From Nitrospira sp. UBA2083 (GTDB lineage: Bacteria > Nitrospirota > Nitrospiria > Nitrospirales > Nitrospiraceae): 6,124 nt of DNA. The DNA lies in contig DCZN01000036.1 in assembly GCA_002331625.1 (NCBI GenBank), positions 44,615 to 50,738 on the forward strand, in the 5' to 3' direction. This document shows, one piece after another, positions 1-6,124 of the stretch. The position numbers were made by a program, and so were the translations under genes. How positions within the stretch are numbered: position 1 is the stretch's first letter; each line of letters begins with the position of its first letter. The notes beneath the pieces are model-generated. The model made no database searches, was not told the DNA's origin, and worked only from the letters and a program-made list of their open reading frames with translations.

Positions 1-778
1 GCCATCCTGCAAGAGCTATAGGCATCAGCGGTCGACTAAACTCAATAATCTCGTGACGCACATGGTTACCTTGCTCCAAGTCATCGTGGTCATCACCACG
101 ATTGTTAATCCCTCGTAAGACTCTGACATACCACATGGATAGCAAGAGTGCTCCACCAACAAGGTATCCCCCCATTATAGATGTCACCGATGCTCCAAAT
201 ATGACGATTAGAAGTACCGCAAAAGTTTGCCTCGCCCAAACATCCCCAGCCACCACAAGCGCATGCGTTTTGATCTTGTTTTGCATAGAGAGGACGGTCA
301 CGACGACTCCCCTCAACGCCTCGAGTACGAACAGTCCACCCAGGAGTAACAGAACAACGAAGTCCACCTCGAATAAAAGCCAAAAGATCAATCCCACCGC
401 TATACTTGCGGCAATAAGTAAGCCATTTGACTTTATCAAGAGTCGTCGGATCTCCTTGATCAAGAGAGGTAGCCGACTTTTGCGCTGCATATCAGGATAC
501 ATTCGCAACAAGGCCTGGCAGACGGGCCCATTAAAAACGCCGGATCCAAGCGCAACGATCCCTATACACAAACTCGCTGTTCCAAACACGCTTGGCGAGA
601 CATATTCGGTAATGATCCGAACTCCGAGTACCATTCCAACGGCAGACGTCACCTGCCCCGTGATTGCCCAGAGACTGCTCCCAATAAAGCCAGACAACCC
701 TCTCGAAATGCCAAACCGTTCCTCCGATTGATCCTGCACCATAACCTGCTTCTGCAGCCCGTGAAAGAATTGCATCAT
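1..778 (-). CDS. Wzx-type oligosaccharide flippase, N-terminal part (cut by left edge)
   Basis: This is a membrane protein of the polysaccharide-biosynthesis/MATE-like flippase superfamily, which moves lipid-linked oligosaccharides across the inner membrane. The frame is open from the ATG at 778 to the edge, about 259 residues, against an expected 400-500, so the C-terminal half lies outside. Visible hydrophobic segments fall at about residues 34-54, 62-82, 118-136, 138-160, 184-197 and 199-215. The motif SPSVFGTASL (61-70) matches the usual SPxxFG after the first membrane helix. A charged loop (RGINNRGDDHDDLEQG, 222-237) precedes FSRPLMPIALAGW (247-259), typical of the helix that opens the second half. 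The start is uncertain: in-frame ATGs occur at 796, 778, 775 and 742, none with a good Shine-Dalgarno. An in-frame stop lies just upstream of 796. The gene lies 195 bases downstream of the methyltransferase on the same strand. The family call is from visible pattern; the substrate is unknown. Confidence 0.85.
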   Translation of the reverse strand, partial: MMQFFHGLQKQVMVQDQSEERFGISRGLSGFIGSSLWAITGQVTSAVGMVLGVRIITEYVSPSVFGTASLCIGIVALGSGVFNGPVCQALLRMYPDMQRKSRLPLLIKEIRRLLIKSNGLLIAASIAVGLIFWLLFEVDFVVLLLLGGLFVLEALRGVVVTVLSMQNKIKTHALVVAGDVWARQTFAVLLIVIFGASVTSIMGGYLVGGALLLSMWYVRVLRGINNRGDDHDDLEQGNHVRHEIIEFSRPLMPIALAGW

Positions 779-973
779 GCGACTGCTTGCTTGCATTTGG
801 CTATTTCATTCACAGGAACAACAAGGGAATAATGAAAGAATACACAAACATCGAGAGCACCACTCGGAGACAAGAGAATTGTACGCCATGCAAATGGTAC
901 TCATACCCTCTCAATCACAAAATGGAGGACTCAGAGCTTTTAAGTTAGGAAGCGCTTTGCCATGCAGTTTTTC

Positions 974-1774
974 CTATTGCTTCTGAACAAGCGCTGATCC
1001 ACTTTTATCTGGCATGGGGATCGGTATCTCAGATTTATCAATGAAAAAGTCATCAACTGCTTTTCTCGCACCAAGCCATGCGTTGTAGTCGTGAATAACG
1101 ATAAATCCGCCCTTGGTCATTCTAGGATAGAAAAAGTTTAAGCCTTCAAATGTAGGTTGATACAGATCAGCATCCAAATGAACAAAGGCAAATTTAACAG
1201 TTTTGAGCTCAGTAGGAATACTATCTGGAAAGTAACCTTTGTAAAACGAGACATTATGATTGATTGGCAATATGTTCCTCTTAACGTTGTCCAGGCTGGT
1301 ATCGGAAAAGTGGGATTCAAGTATAGTTGTTCCAGATATAGCAGCTTCTGCAATAGCACTCCGTTTGCCGAATCCTTCAAAGGTGTCAAATAGATGAAGT
1401 TTTCGATCTGGTGCATAATGGTGAATTAACTTTGCCGTATATCCTTTGTAAACCCCCAGCTCAACAAAATCTCCTTCGACTGGTTTTTCAGCGATGGTAC
1501 GAAGCAAAAGAATCAACATATCCCTTCTTGTTGTATCAAATGGCTCTAAATCGCAAATACGTCTATCTATGCCATTATTCTTTGGGAAATACCCCCCAGT
1601 CTGTTTGATGAATTCGAGATTGTGCCATCTTGACTTTGAATTGATATCCATTTGCCCCTGCATAAAGAATGCGGTCCTCCTAAAGACAAAGCAAAGTCGT
1701 TCCTGTGAAATTTTGATCGCCAAAGGAGCATACTTTCTCGGGCTGGCAACTAACTTCAGTATTTTACGAACCAT
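974..1774 (-). CDS. TylF/MycF-family SAM-dependent O-methyltransferase
   Basis: A 266-residue class I methyltransferase of the TylF (macrocin O-methyltransferase) family, which transfers a methyl group from S-adenosylmethionine to a sugar hydroxyl with the help of a metal ion. Visible motifs in order: FVELGVYKGYTAKLI (103-117), the SAM-binding glycine-rich loop; LHLFDTFEGF (126-135), with the acidic residue expected to contact the SAM ribose and the family's DTFEGF signature; FYKGYFPDSIP (177-187); FVHLDADLYQPT (197-208), with Asp201 and Asp203; and GGFIVIHDYN (222-231), with Asp229. The Asp residues of the last two blocks are the likely metal ligands by analogy with MycF. Length and motif order are normal, so the gene looks intact. 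An N-terminal extension of about 80 residues precedes the core. The start is fixed by AGGAG seven bases upstream. In a polysaccharide locus it probably methylates a glycan sugar; that is inference, and position and sugar are unknown. The gene is clearly more AT-rich than the glycosyltransferase gene. Confidence 0.92.
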   Translation of the reverse strand: MVRKILKLVASPRKYAPLAIKISQERLCFVFRRTAFFMQGQMDINSKSRWHNLEFIKQTGGYFPKNNGIDRRICDLEPFDTTRRDMLILLLRTIAEKPVEGDFVELGVYKGYTAKLIHHYAPDRKLHLFDTFEGFGKRSAIAEAAISGTTILESHFSDTSLDNVKRNILPINHNVSFYKGYFPDSIPTELKTVKFAFVHLDADLYQPTFEGLNFFYPRMTKGGFIVIHDYNAWLGARKAVDDFFIDKSEIPIPMPDKSGSALVQKQ

Positions 1775-1781
1775 AATGTGG

Positions 1782-1786
1782 CTCCT
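1782..1786 (-). promoter_or_regulatory. Ribosome binding site of the TylF-family gene
   Basis: On the minus strand AGGAG (within AGAGGAG, 1788-1782) lies seven bases before the ATG at 1774. It falls in the 26-base gap after the stop of the 1801-2115 frame and fixes the methyltransferase start. Confidence 0.85.
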
Positions 1787-1800
1787 CTATGTGTAATTTC

Positions 1801-2115
1801 TTAGCACTTATCCAGCGCTCCACCACCTAGTGCAAATGCAGGAGCTGTGACAATCGTGTTCCCAAAGACGTCCCCTGTGTTTGCCCAGAAGCTGCCCCCT
1901 GATAAAACCAGGTGCTCGTCTTGAAGCTCCAGCCCGTTTAAATAAGGTGTCCAAGATTCGAGTCCTGAAATACTCGCTGGTGTCAAATGGTTATGCCTTG
2001 TATTTACATAGAGTTGATAGATCCGTTCGCGATACGTGATATTTTTACTCCCTTGGCTTCTACATTTCCCATGGACTGTCGAAAAAGGGGGCGTCACCTG
2101 TTTGAGCAAGCACAC
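1801..2115 (-). pseudogene. Probable gene remnant; N-terminal methyltransferase-like segment joined to an unrecognised tail
   Basis: A 104-codon frame with a GTG start. I do not recognise it as a complete protein. Residues about 28-62 (YRERIYQLYVNTRHNHLTP, then a GLESWTPYLNGL stretch) resemble, from memory, the leader of class I SAM methyltransferases in polysaccharide loci, where a similar segment runs into an ILDLGCGxG SAM-binding motif. Here that motif is absent. The frame instead goes into a Gly/Ala/Thr-rich tail (LSGGSFWANTGDVFGNT, then APAFALGGGALDKC) and stops. This suggests a deletion or recombination junction near residue 63 (about base 1927). A purine stretch (AGGGATGGG) precedes the GTG, so translation is possible. 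The frame ends 26 bases before the TylF-family start, so it could be co-transcribed. The alternative is a small genuine hypothetical protein. The methyltransferase likeness is weak and unverified. Confidence 0.35.
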
Positions 2116-2152
2116 CCATCCCTAGATTCCCACGCTCTTCCAGGCGTAGATC

Positions 2153-2371
2153 TCAATTGACCATGATCAGGGCTCGTCCTACTTTACAGGACCCAACTTC
2201 ACCACCATCCGCGCGGATGAAAAACTCTCTCTGAATTAGTGAGGTACTTGCAACGCTCCGTCGATGGGACTGGGCCCATGCTGCAAGTTGCAAGCTCCTG
2301 GAGGGCGTCATTAGACATAGTGCCATCCAACTGGAGAGGCTGATGTCCTCGGGCAGGTCATCCCTGTTGAA
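2153..2371 (-). pseudogene. Possible decayed fragment with PseG-like N-terminal motif
   Basis: A stop-to-stop open stretch of 72 codons without a convincing start. Near its end (bases about 2221-2162) it reads FIRADGGEVGSCKVGRAL. This resembles the N-terminus of PseG/FlmD-type nucleotide-sugar hydrolases, usually close to RADGG-EIGxGHVMRCL, which act in pseudaminic acid synthesis. The conserved GHVMR block would be CKVGR here, so the catalytic His is lost, and a stop follows within nine codons. The upstream part (LPEDISLSSWMALCLM) is not recognised. If real, this is debris of a sugar-biosynthesis gene left between the glycosyltransferase and the methyltransferase. The match spans only about 18 residues and could be chance. 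Confidence 0.2.
2247..2294 (-). repeat. Nested inverted repeat in the remnant region
   Basis: CTTGCAAC (2247-2254) and GTTGCAAG (2287-2294) are perfect 8-base inverted arms. Inside them ATGGG (2264-2268) and CCCAT (2275-2279) form a second short stem with a six-base loop. It lies about 100 bases past the glycosyltransferase stop. No T-run follows on the minus strand, so it does not look like an intrinsic terminator. Its role is unknown. Confidence 0.4.
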
Positions 2372-2393
2372 CTAGGTGAACCGCGGTTGATCT

Positions 2394-3518
2394 TCACGTT
2401 ACATCAGTTGTACTAGGCATCAATCTTTGCACCACGTCTGACCGGGTCAACACTGTCGCGCAGGCCGCCTGGACTTCATCGATGTCAATCGATAGGATGC
2501 ACTCCATCCCTCGCTCAATGCATGTATCTAACATGCAGCCTTCGCAATCAATGCGTACGCGAAAGACCTTATGCTGTTGGCCATACGGCTCCCACTTCCC
2601 CGGAGGGTTACGCGCGCTGAAAATCGCAACGCAGGGAACCCCCATGGCTGCCGCCAAATGCATTGTCCCCGTATCATTTCCCACGTAGAGTAAACACTGT
2701 TTCAACACTGCCGCCGCCGAGCGGACGCTAAGCGGTCCGGCCGCCACATAGCCTCGCCCCCAAGCCTTGACCAGCTGATCACCTACTTCTCTATCTTTTG
2801 CGCCCCCAAAAATAATGGGCCAGATATCAAAGCGCCCGATGAGTTGCCGTACAACTGCTTCAAATCGTTCGCGCGGCCAAATGTTGACCGATCTGTTGGA
2901 GCCAGGCGCTACAGCAATGAAGCCCTGGCGGGGGCCACCATACTGCGCCTGAAGCCATATGGCGGCCTGCCGTTCGTCATCCGCACATAGATTCAGACCA
3001 ATCCGGCCATGCCCGGCGGCGGGTACTGGAATTCCCGACTCGGCTAGGCGCGCTAGCATCTGATCCGCGACGTGTGGCATTGCTGGCAGAGGCTCACCAG
3101 GCCGTCGTGTTGGAAGTTCCCATGACCCTTCCATACCTATGAATGTGCGGATGCCAGCGGCCCTAAAAAAAAGCCGGTCCCGCTGCACGCTGCGCGGCAT
3201 CCCCAATCGGGGGGCGAGGTACACCAGCGTGTCGAAATGTTCGGCACGCAGACGCTTTAAGAGCACAATCTTTCGCAATGGTGACAGGAAGCGCCCCCAA
3301 GCAGAAAAGTCCACGGTATAGGTGATGAAATTGTCGATGAGGTTAGATCCCCTCAGCACATCTTCTGCGCTTACGAATAGTCCGCGTGCCTGCCGGTCGT
3401 GAAGTAGGCTGAGTCGGGCCCCAGCAAAATGCTTGCGGACTACCCATAGTGCTGGCAAGGCGACTAGTGTATCGCCCAAAGAGCCGGTACGGTAAATCAG
3501 AATATTAGCGCCTGGCAT
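2394..3518 (-). CDS. Family 9 glycosyltransferase (heptosyltransferase-like)
   Basis: A 374-residue GT-B fold enzyme of glycosyltransferase family 9, the family of the ADP-heptose:LPS heptosyltransferases. It would add a sugar from a nucleotide donor to a lipid-linked glycan or LPS core on the cytoplasmic face. Motifs: ILIYRTGSLGDTLVALPAL (6-24), the family's N-terminal signature with the Gly-rich loop and an Asp at position 16; VAPGSNRSVNIWP (203-215) at the start of the donor-binding domain; IIFGGAKD (235-242); VGNDTGTMHLAAAMGVP (279-295), the donor-binding block; and PPGKWEPYG (305-313). A cysteine cluster follows (Cys325, 328, 333, 340), as in many members, perhaps a metal or structural site. 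Length is normal and the gene looks intact. The start agrees with the family N-terminus, but no clear Shine-Dalgarno precedes it. It lies 148 bases after the hydrolase-like gene on the same strand and is GC-rich. Family 9 is firm; heptose as donor is only one possibility. Confidence 0.93.
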   Translation of the reverse strand: MPGANILIYRTGSLGDTLVALPALWVVRKHFAGARLSLLHDRQARGLFVSAEDVLRGSNLIDNFITYTVDFSAWGRFLSPLRKIVLLKRLRAEHFDTLVYLAPRLGMPRSVQRDRLFFRAAGIRTFIGMEGSWELPTRRPGEPLPAMPHVADQMLARLAESGIPVPAAGHGRIGLNLCADDERQAAIWLQAQYGGPRQGFIAVAPGSNRSVNIWPRERFEAVVRQLIGRFDIWPIIFGGAKDREVGDQLVKAWGRGYVAAGPLSVRSAAAVLKQCLLYVGNDTGTMHLAAAMGVPCVAIFSARNPPGKWEPYGQQHKVFRVRIDCEGCMLDTCIERGMECILSIDIDEVQAACATVLTRSDVVQRLMPSTTDVT

Positions 3519-3530
3519 TTAACCAATTTT

Positions 3531-3605
3531 TTGAGCTGAGAATTGAAAAGGCTCTTCCTAGTTTGAGCTGACCCTGTCAATCTAGCCCTAGAAACTGACA
3601 AGGTC
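3531..3605. repeat. Imperfect inverted repeat and 9-base direct repeat between two genes
   Basis: GACC-c-TGTCA-a-TCTAG (3570-3585) is mirrored by CTAGA-aac-TGACA-a-GGTC (3588-3605), giving up to 14 base pairs with one mismatch and one small internal loop; the tip needs one or two pairs opened. Beside it TTGAGCTGA occurs twice (3531-3539 and 3563-3571), 32 bases apart. On the minus strand the hairpin sits downstream of the hydrolase-like stop and before the glycosyltransferase start. No T-run follows directly. It could slow transcription, protect mRNA ends or bind a protein; none of these is shown. Confidence 0.5.
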
Positions 3606-3666
3606 TCTCTGAGATATCATTGCGAGGCGCTTCCCCTAAGCGATCGTCTATTGGCGACTGTCATCT

Positions 3667-5454
3667 TTACTTCTTTTGTAGTTCAGTTATGTAAGATACG
3701 ATTCGACGTCGCACCCCGTCCAGATCATCCCCCTTGTAGCCTCTTAACTCATCCAGGAATTTGTCCACCTCTAAAATCAACCCGTGCTTACTTGCGAGCT
3801 GTGCTGACTTGACGTTTGCGAGAGACTTCTCCAGTGTGGTGATATAGCGTACGTCATCCACGCCTTCCCGGAAACCTTCCCAGGCAAGAGTGTCAATCAC
3901 TCCGTCGACCGTGGGATACGCAAAGACATGGTCTCGCCATCTCGGATGGTCATAATCATTCCAGATGAACCCCATCGATTCTTGGTACGCATAAGTCATC
4001 GCACCATCGTACCCATTACGCCACAGATCAATACCGTAATTTTTCCGAAATACATAAGGATTTTCCGGTCCCACCTGCGGATTCGCATAGGAAAAGACCT
4101 TATTCCCTGCTGCATGAAACTTCTGTATTTCATCTTGATCCGGCTGTCCTGCGAGGACAATAAGATCCAACTTCGGCCCAACCCTGTCGAAGGTACCCTT
4201 GTACCCTGCCGTAAACACCTTGACTCCCAGGCGGTGAACTAGATCCCAAGCGTGACGTTGGGAAGCAAGTCTATCGCCTTGGGCTTCATCGACCCCATAG
4301 ATATAGATTTCACGGAACCGACTCACAGCCGGAATACTCAGAAGGTGTTTTATTCGTTTACTCAGAACCTCAAGCTCTTTTCCCGTAGTAGGATTCCCCG
4401 TACCCGTTCCCAAATAGAATAATTTGTCTGTGGCCATTCCAACACTTTCTCTGATCTTTAACACATCATCCAGCTGCGTCCTGTCCAGCCGCTGATAGAT
4501 CGTCGGATTGGTCACTCCGTGCGCCAGCATATCGCGTAACTCTGCTTCAAACTGAGTCCTACTTTTTTGTTCCGAAGATATTGTGGGCTTGTCTGACAAC
4601 CAACCGCGGTAGTACAGGCTGTACGTGACGCTTGGCGCAGCCAAGTCAAACGGTGGTACGGTCACATTCAAATCAAAGCTTCCAATGATCGTCCCCTGCA
4701 TCTTCAGGAAGACCTTACCTGTGTAGGCACCAGGCTTGGCGGTATGGGGAACATGTAGGGTGATCCAAAATTGCCTGGTCTCATTTCTTGGAATATTAAC
4801 TGGCTGCAGCTCAACGCTATCGCGAACGGGGAACTCTTCAGCTGGAACAACCAAACGGACCCTTTCGGAGGAGGCTAGATCATGCGCTGATAAATGCTTT
4901 GCGCCAGACGAGAACTTTAACCGGATGTGATTCTGCTTTTCTACGTGGTCGACTTTCACCAGTTGATCGTCTTTAACGAGTAGTTCTGGCACGAGCGTTG
5001 ATGTGACCCCTAAGTGAGAATGCCCGATATGATTCCAACCGCCACCGCTCTGATACCAGATCTTCACGATATGTATATCTATCGCGTCTTTTGGTAACAT
5101 ACCCGCACTGCCAACCAAATCCGTGCCTTCAACTTGCAATCCTACGATATCCCGGGCCAATGGGCGCACGACAAAGCTAGCTGGTTCATACTCACCTCGG
5201 CATGCGACAATGTCGATGGTCTGACTTGGCTCTCCTGGAAGAGGGAAGGTGGTGGGTAAGATCATCTTGCTACTCACCGGTTGCACAACATGAATCATCG
5301 CCTCATCCGCGCTCGACGGCGTCGCAATCACACAATCAACAACTACCAAAGTTGGCATCAGTAAAATCAGGCTCCAGAGTGTCGGACCAACCAGCGGTAA
5401 TCCGGCACGTGAATACATGCGAGAAACCGATCGCGTGGCTTTCCGCAAAATCAT
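3667..5454 (-). CDS. Secreted glycoside hydrolase 123-like (DUF4091) protein
   Basis: A 595-residue exported protein. A basic N-terminus (residues 1-16) and a hydrophobic stretch (about 20-44) end in ATPSSADEA, suggesting signal peptidase cleavage near residue 49. Cys41 lacks a proper lipobox. Residues about 75-270 look like the beta-rich N-terminal domain of the family: CRGEYEPASFVVRPL (85-99), and KPGAYTGKVFLKM (240-252) followed by VPPFDL. Residues about 275-545 fit the barrel-type catalytic domain formerly called DUF4091. EIYIYGVDEAQGD (382-394) contains an adjacent Asp389-Glu390, matching the Asp-Glu catalytic pair used by GH123 N-acetylgalactosaminidases with substrate-assisted chemistry. 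The end is typical: DTLAWEGFREGVDDVRYI (521-538). It probably acts in the periplasm or outside on a surface glycan; the substrate is inferred from neighbours only. The start is set by GAGGTG five bases upstream. It is the first recognised gene in transcription order here. Confidence 0.85.
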   Translation of the reverse strand: MILRKATRSVSRMYSRAGLPLVGPTLWSLILLMPTLVVVDCVIATPSSADEAMIHVVQPVSSKMILPTTFPLPGEPSQTIDIVACRGEYEPASFVVRPLARDIVGLQVEGTDLVGSAGMLPKDAIDIHIVKIWYQSGGGWNHIGHSHLGVTSTLVPELLVKDDQLVKVDHVEKQNHIRLKFSSGAKHLSAHDLASSERVRLVVPAEEFPVRDSVELQPVNIPRNETRQFWITLHVPHTAKPGAYTGKVFLKMQGTIIGSFDLNVTVPPFDLAAPSVTYSLYYRGWLSDKPTISSEQKSRTQFEAELRDMLAHGVTNPTIYQRLDRTQLDDVLKIRESVGMATDKLFYLGTGTGNPTTGKELEVLSKRIKHLLSIPAVSRFREIYIYGVDEAQGDRLASQRHAWDLVHRLGVKVFTAGYKGTFDRVGPKLDLIVLAGQPDQDEIQKFHAAGNKVFSYANPQVGPENPYVFRKNYGIDLWRNGYDGAMTYAYQESMGFIWNDYDHPRWRDHVFAYPTVDGVIDTLAWEGFREGVDDVRYITTLEKSLANVKSAQLASKHGLILEVDKFLDELRGYKGDDLDGVRRRIVSYITELQKK

Positions 5455-5459
5455 AGGCT

Positions 5460-5465
5460 CACCTC
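5460..5465 (-). promoter_or_regulatory. Ribosome binding site of the GH123-like gene
   Basis: GAGGTG on the minus strand, five bases before the ATG at 5454. It supports the long form with the basic signal-peptide N-terminus rather than a later in-frame ATG. Confidence 0.8.
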
Positions 5466-6098
5466 ATCAAGTTTGAGAGCAGCTGGACATTAAACCCAAC
5501 GGATATAATGAAGCCGCTGCGGAATTTCACTACACTGCCAAGACCACCAAAATCGCCAGACAAATACATGACAAAAAGTTTGGTTGGATTACTATTTGTG
5601 AGTGCCAAAGCAACTTTACTGATCTATAGAGCTTGACGCCAAAAAAAGTTTTCCGGCTCATGTGTACGGTATACAAACAAACCGGAGAGCGCAAACACCG
5701 CAAGTGATTGAACATCGGTAATGCCTGTATGACGAAAATTATCGCTAGCTGTTCGTTTGTCGTACAAAAGCATCCAGTGTTGAAATCAGTTACGATCTAA
5801 TTGTCTATCGATTCGAACACATTAGTGCGGATACCATATCTATACCAATGATGCAAGAATTCACAAGCAGAAAGACGCTCTTCATCCACGCTTCACACCT
5901 CCACCCTCGGCGTTTCATGAGGGGGAATGGCACTGGCTCAACATGATACACACTGAAATTTTCAAGGACACTGAAGACGCAAGACTCGGACCACGATCAG
6001 GCGAGAAGAGATACGTAGTTTCAGGATGTTAGACAGCCGCTATTCTGATTGCACACACTTGTGCAGGGGAAAGCGTACAGGTTCGGAAGGGGGGCGGA
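5466..6098. other. Long intergenic region upstream of the minus-strand gene cluster, no gene seen
   Basis: About 630 bases with no convincing reading frame on either strand. The longest frames are short, lack ribosome binding sites and show no recognisable motif. No tRNA-like or rRNA-like sequence, CRISPR repeat, transposase or JUMPstart/ops element was seen. The expected content is the promoter and leader of the gene starting at 5454, but no strong sigma-70 or sigma-54 promoter could be picked by eye. Confidence 0.6.
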
Positions 6099-6124
6099 GT
6101 TTCAAGTTCAAAGTTTAAGGTTTC
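6099..6124. repeat. Degenerate 7-base tandem repeat, truncated by the right edge
   Basis: The window ends with GTTTCAA, GTTCAAA, GTTTAAG, GTTTC: three full seven-base units and one partial, each starting with GTT and pyrimidine-then-A-rich. A G-run (6089-6094, GGGGGG within aaggggggcgg) lies just before it. The array may continue past the edge. Its function is unknown; arrays of this kind occur between genes in some environmental bacteria. Confidence 0.6.

Noticed and set aside
102..731. Plus-strand 209-codon open frame
   Set aside because: It lies antisense to the flippase, whose minus-strand frame has membrane helices and family motifs; the plus-strand product is low-complexity Thr/Ser/Pro-rich and matches nothing known.
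777..986. Plus-strand 69-codon frame in the gap between flippase and methyltransferase
   Set aside because: No Shine-Dalgarno, no motif, His/Gln-rich composition, and overlap with both minus-strand gene ends.
2156..2236. Plus-strand phrase DQGSSYFTGPNF, reminiscent of an IS3-type transposase DQGSQYTS block
   Set aside because: Only a few residues fit, the following residues diverge, stops bound a 30-codon frame, and no terminal repeats or second transposase motif were found nearby.
3624..3645. CGCTT-CCCCT-AAGCG hairpin after the hydrolase-like stop as a terminator
   Set aside because: Only a five-base stem and no T-run on the minus strand.
5595..5608. TGGCAC on the minus strand as a sigma-54 -24 element
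   Set aside because: The required TTGC at the -12 position is AATA here.
5530..5715. Minus-strand 61-codon frame upstream of the hydrolase-like gene
   Set aside because: It ends in a hydrophobic stretch but has no ribosome binding site or recognisable family; likely chance in AT-rich intergenic DNA.
5839..5866. Minus-strand TTGTGA, 16-base gap, TATAGA as a promoter for the hydrolase-like gene
   Set aside because: Both boxes match the sigma-70 consensus at only four of six positions and the site lies about 385 bases from the start codon; one such match in this much DNA is expected by chance.
5943..6032. Plus-strand 29-codon frame starting MIHTEIFKDTED
   Set aside because: Too short, no ribosome binding site, no recognised similarity.

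Overview
The window carries part of a cell-surface polysaccharide (O-antigen, capsule or exopolysaccharide) locus from a Gram-negative-type bacterium. All four convincing genes lie on the minus strand. In transcription order (right to left) they are: a large secreted glycoside-hydrolase-123-like protein (5454 to 3667), a family 9 (heptosyltransferase-type) glycosyltransferase (3518 to 2394), a TylF/MycF-family O-methyltransferase (1774 to 974), and the N-terminal half of a Wzx-type oligosaccharide flippase that runs off the left edge (778 to below 1). Such genes commonly sit together where a lipid-linked glycan is assembled on the inner face of the membrane, flipped across it, and then modified or trimmed outside.

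Region by region. Positions 1-778 hold the partial flippase, and 779-973 is a short intergenic gap. Positions 974-1774 hold the methyltransferase, with a clear Shine-Dalgarno sequence. Positions 1801-2393 are a messy stretch that looks like gene debris: a 104-codon GTG-start reading frame whose middle resembles the start of a class I methyltransferase, and upstream of it a stop-to-stop frame with a short PseG-like motif. Positions 2394-3518 hold the glycosyltransferase. Positions 3519-3666 are a gap with an imperfect inverted repeat. Positions 3667-5454 hold the exported hydrolase-like protein, with signal peptide and good ribosome binding site. Positions 5466-6124 are about 660 bases with no convincing gene, ending in a degenerate 7-base tandem repeat cut by the right edge.

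Base composition is a mosaic. Sampled lines of the methyltransferase gene are about one-third G+C, those of the glycosyltransferase gene are over 60 percent, and the hydrolase gene is near 50 percent. This is typical of polysaccharide loci built by repeated transfer, and it agrees with the apparent gene remnants. A heptosyltransferase-type enzyme and a flippase fit a diderm host. The GTTTCAA-type terminal repeat and the gene style recall Nitrospira-like environmental bacteria, but that is an impression from memory and the host is not established.

I see no clear undescribed system. The most rewarding points are the secreted GH123-like protein next to assembly genes and the decayed 1801-2393 interval.
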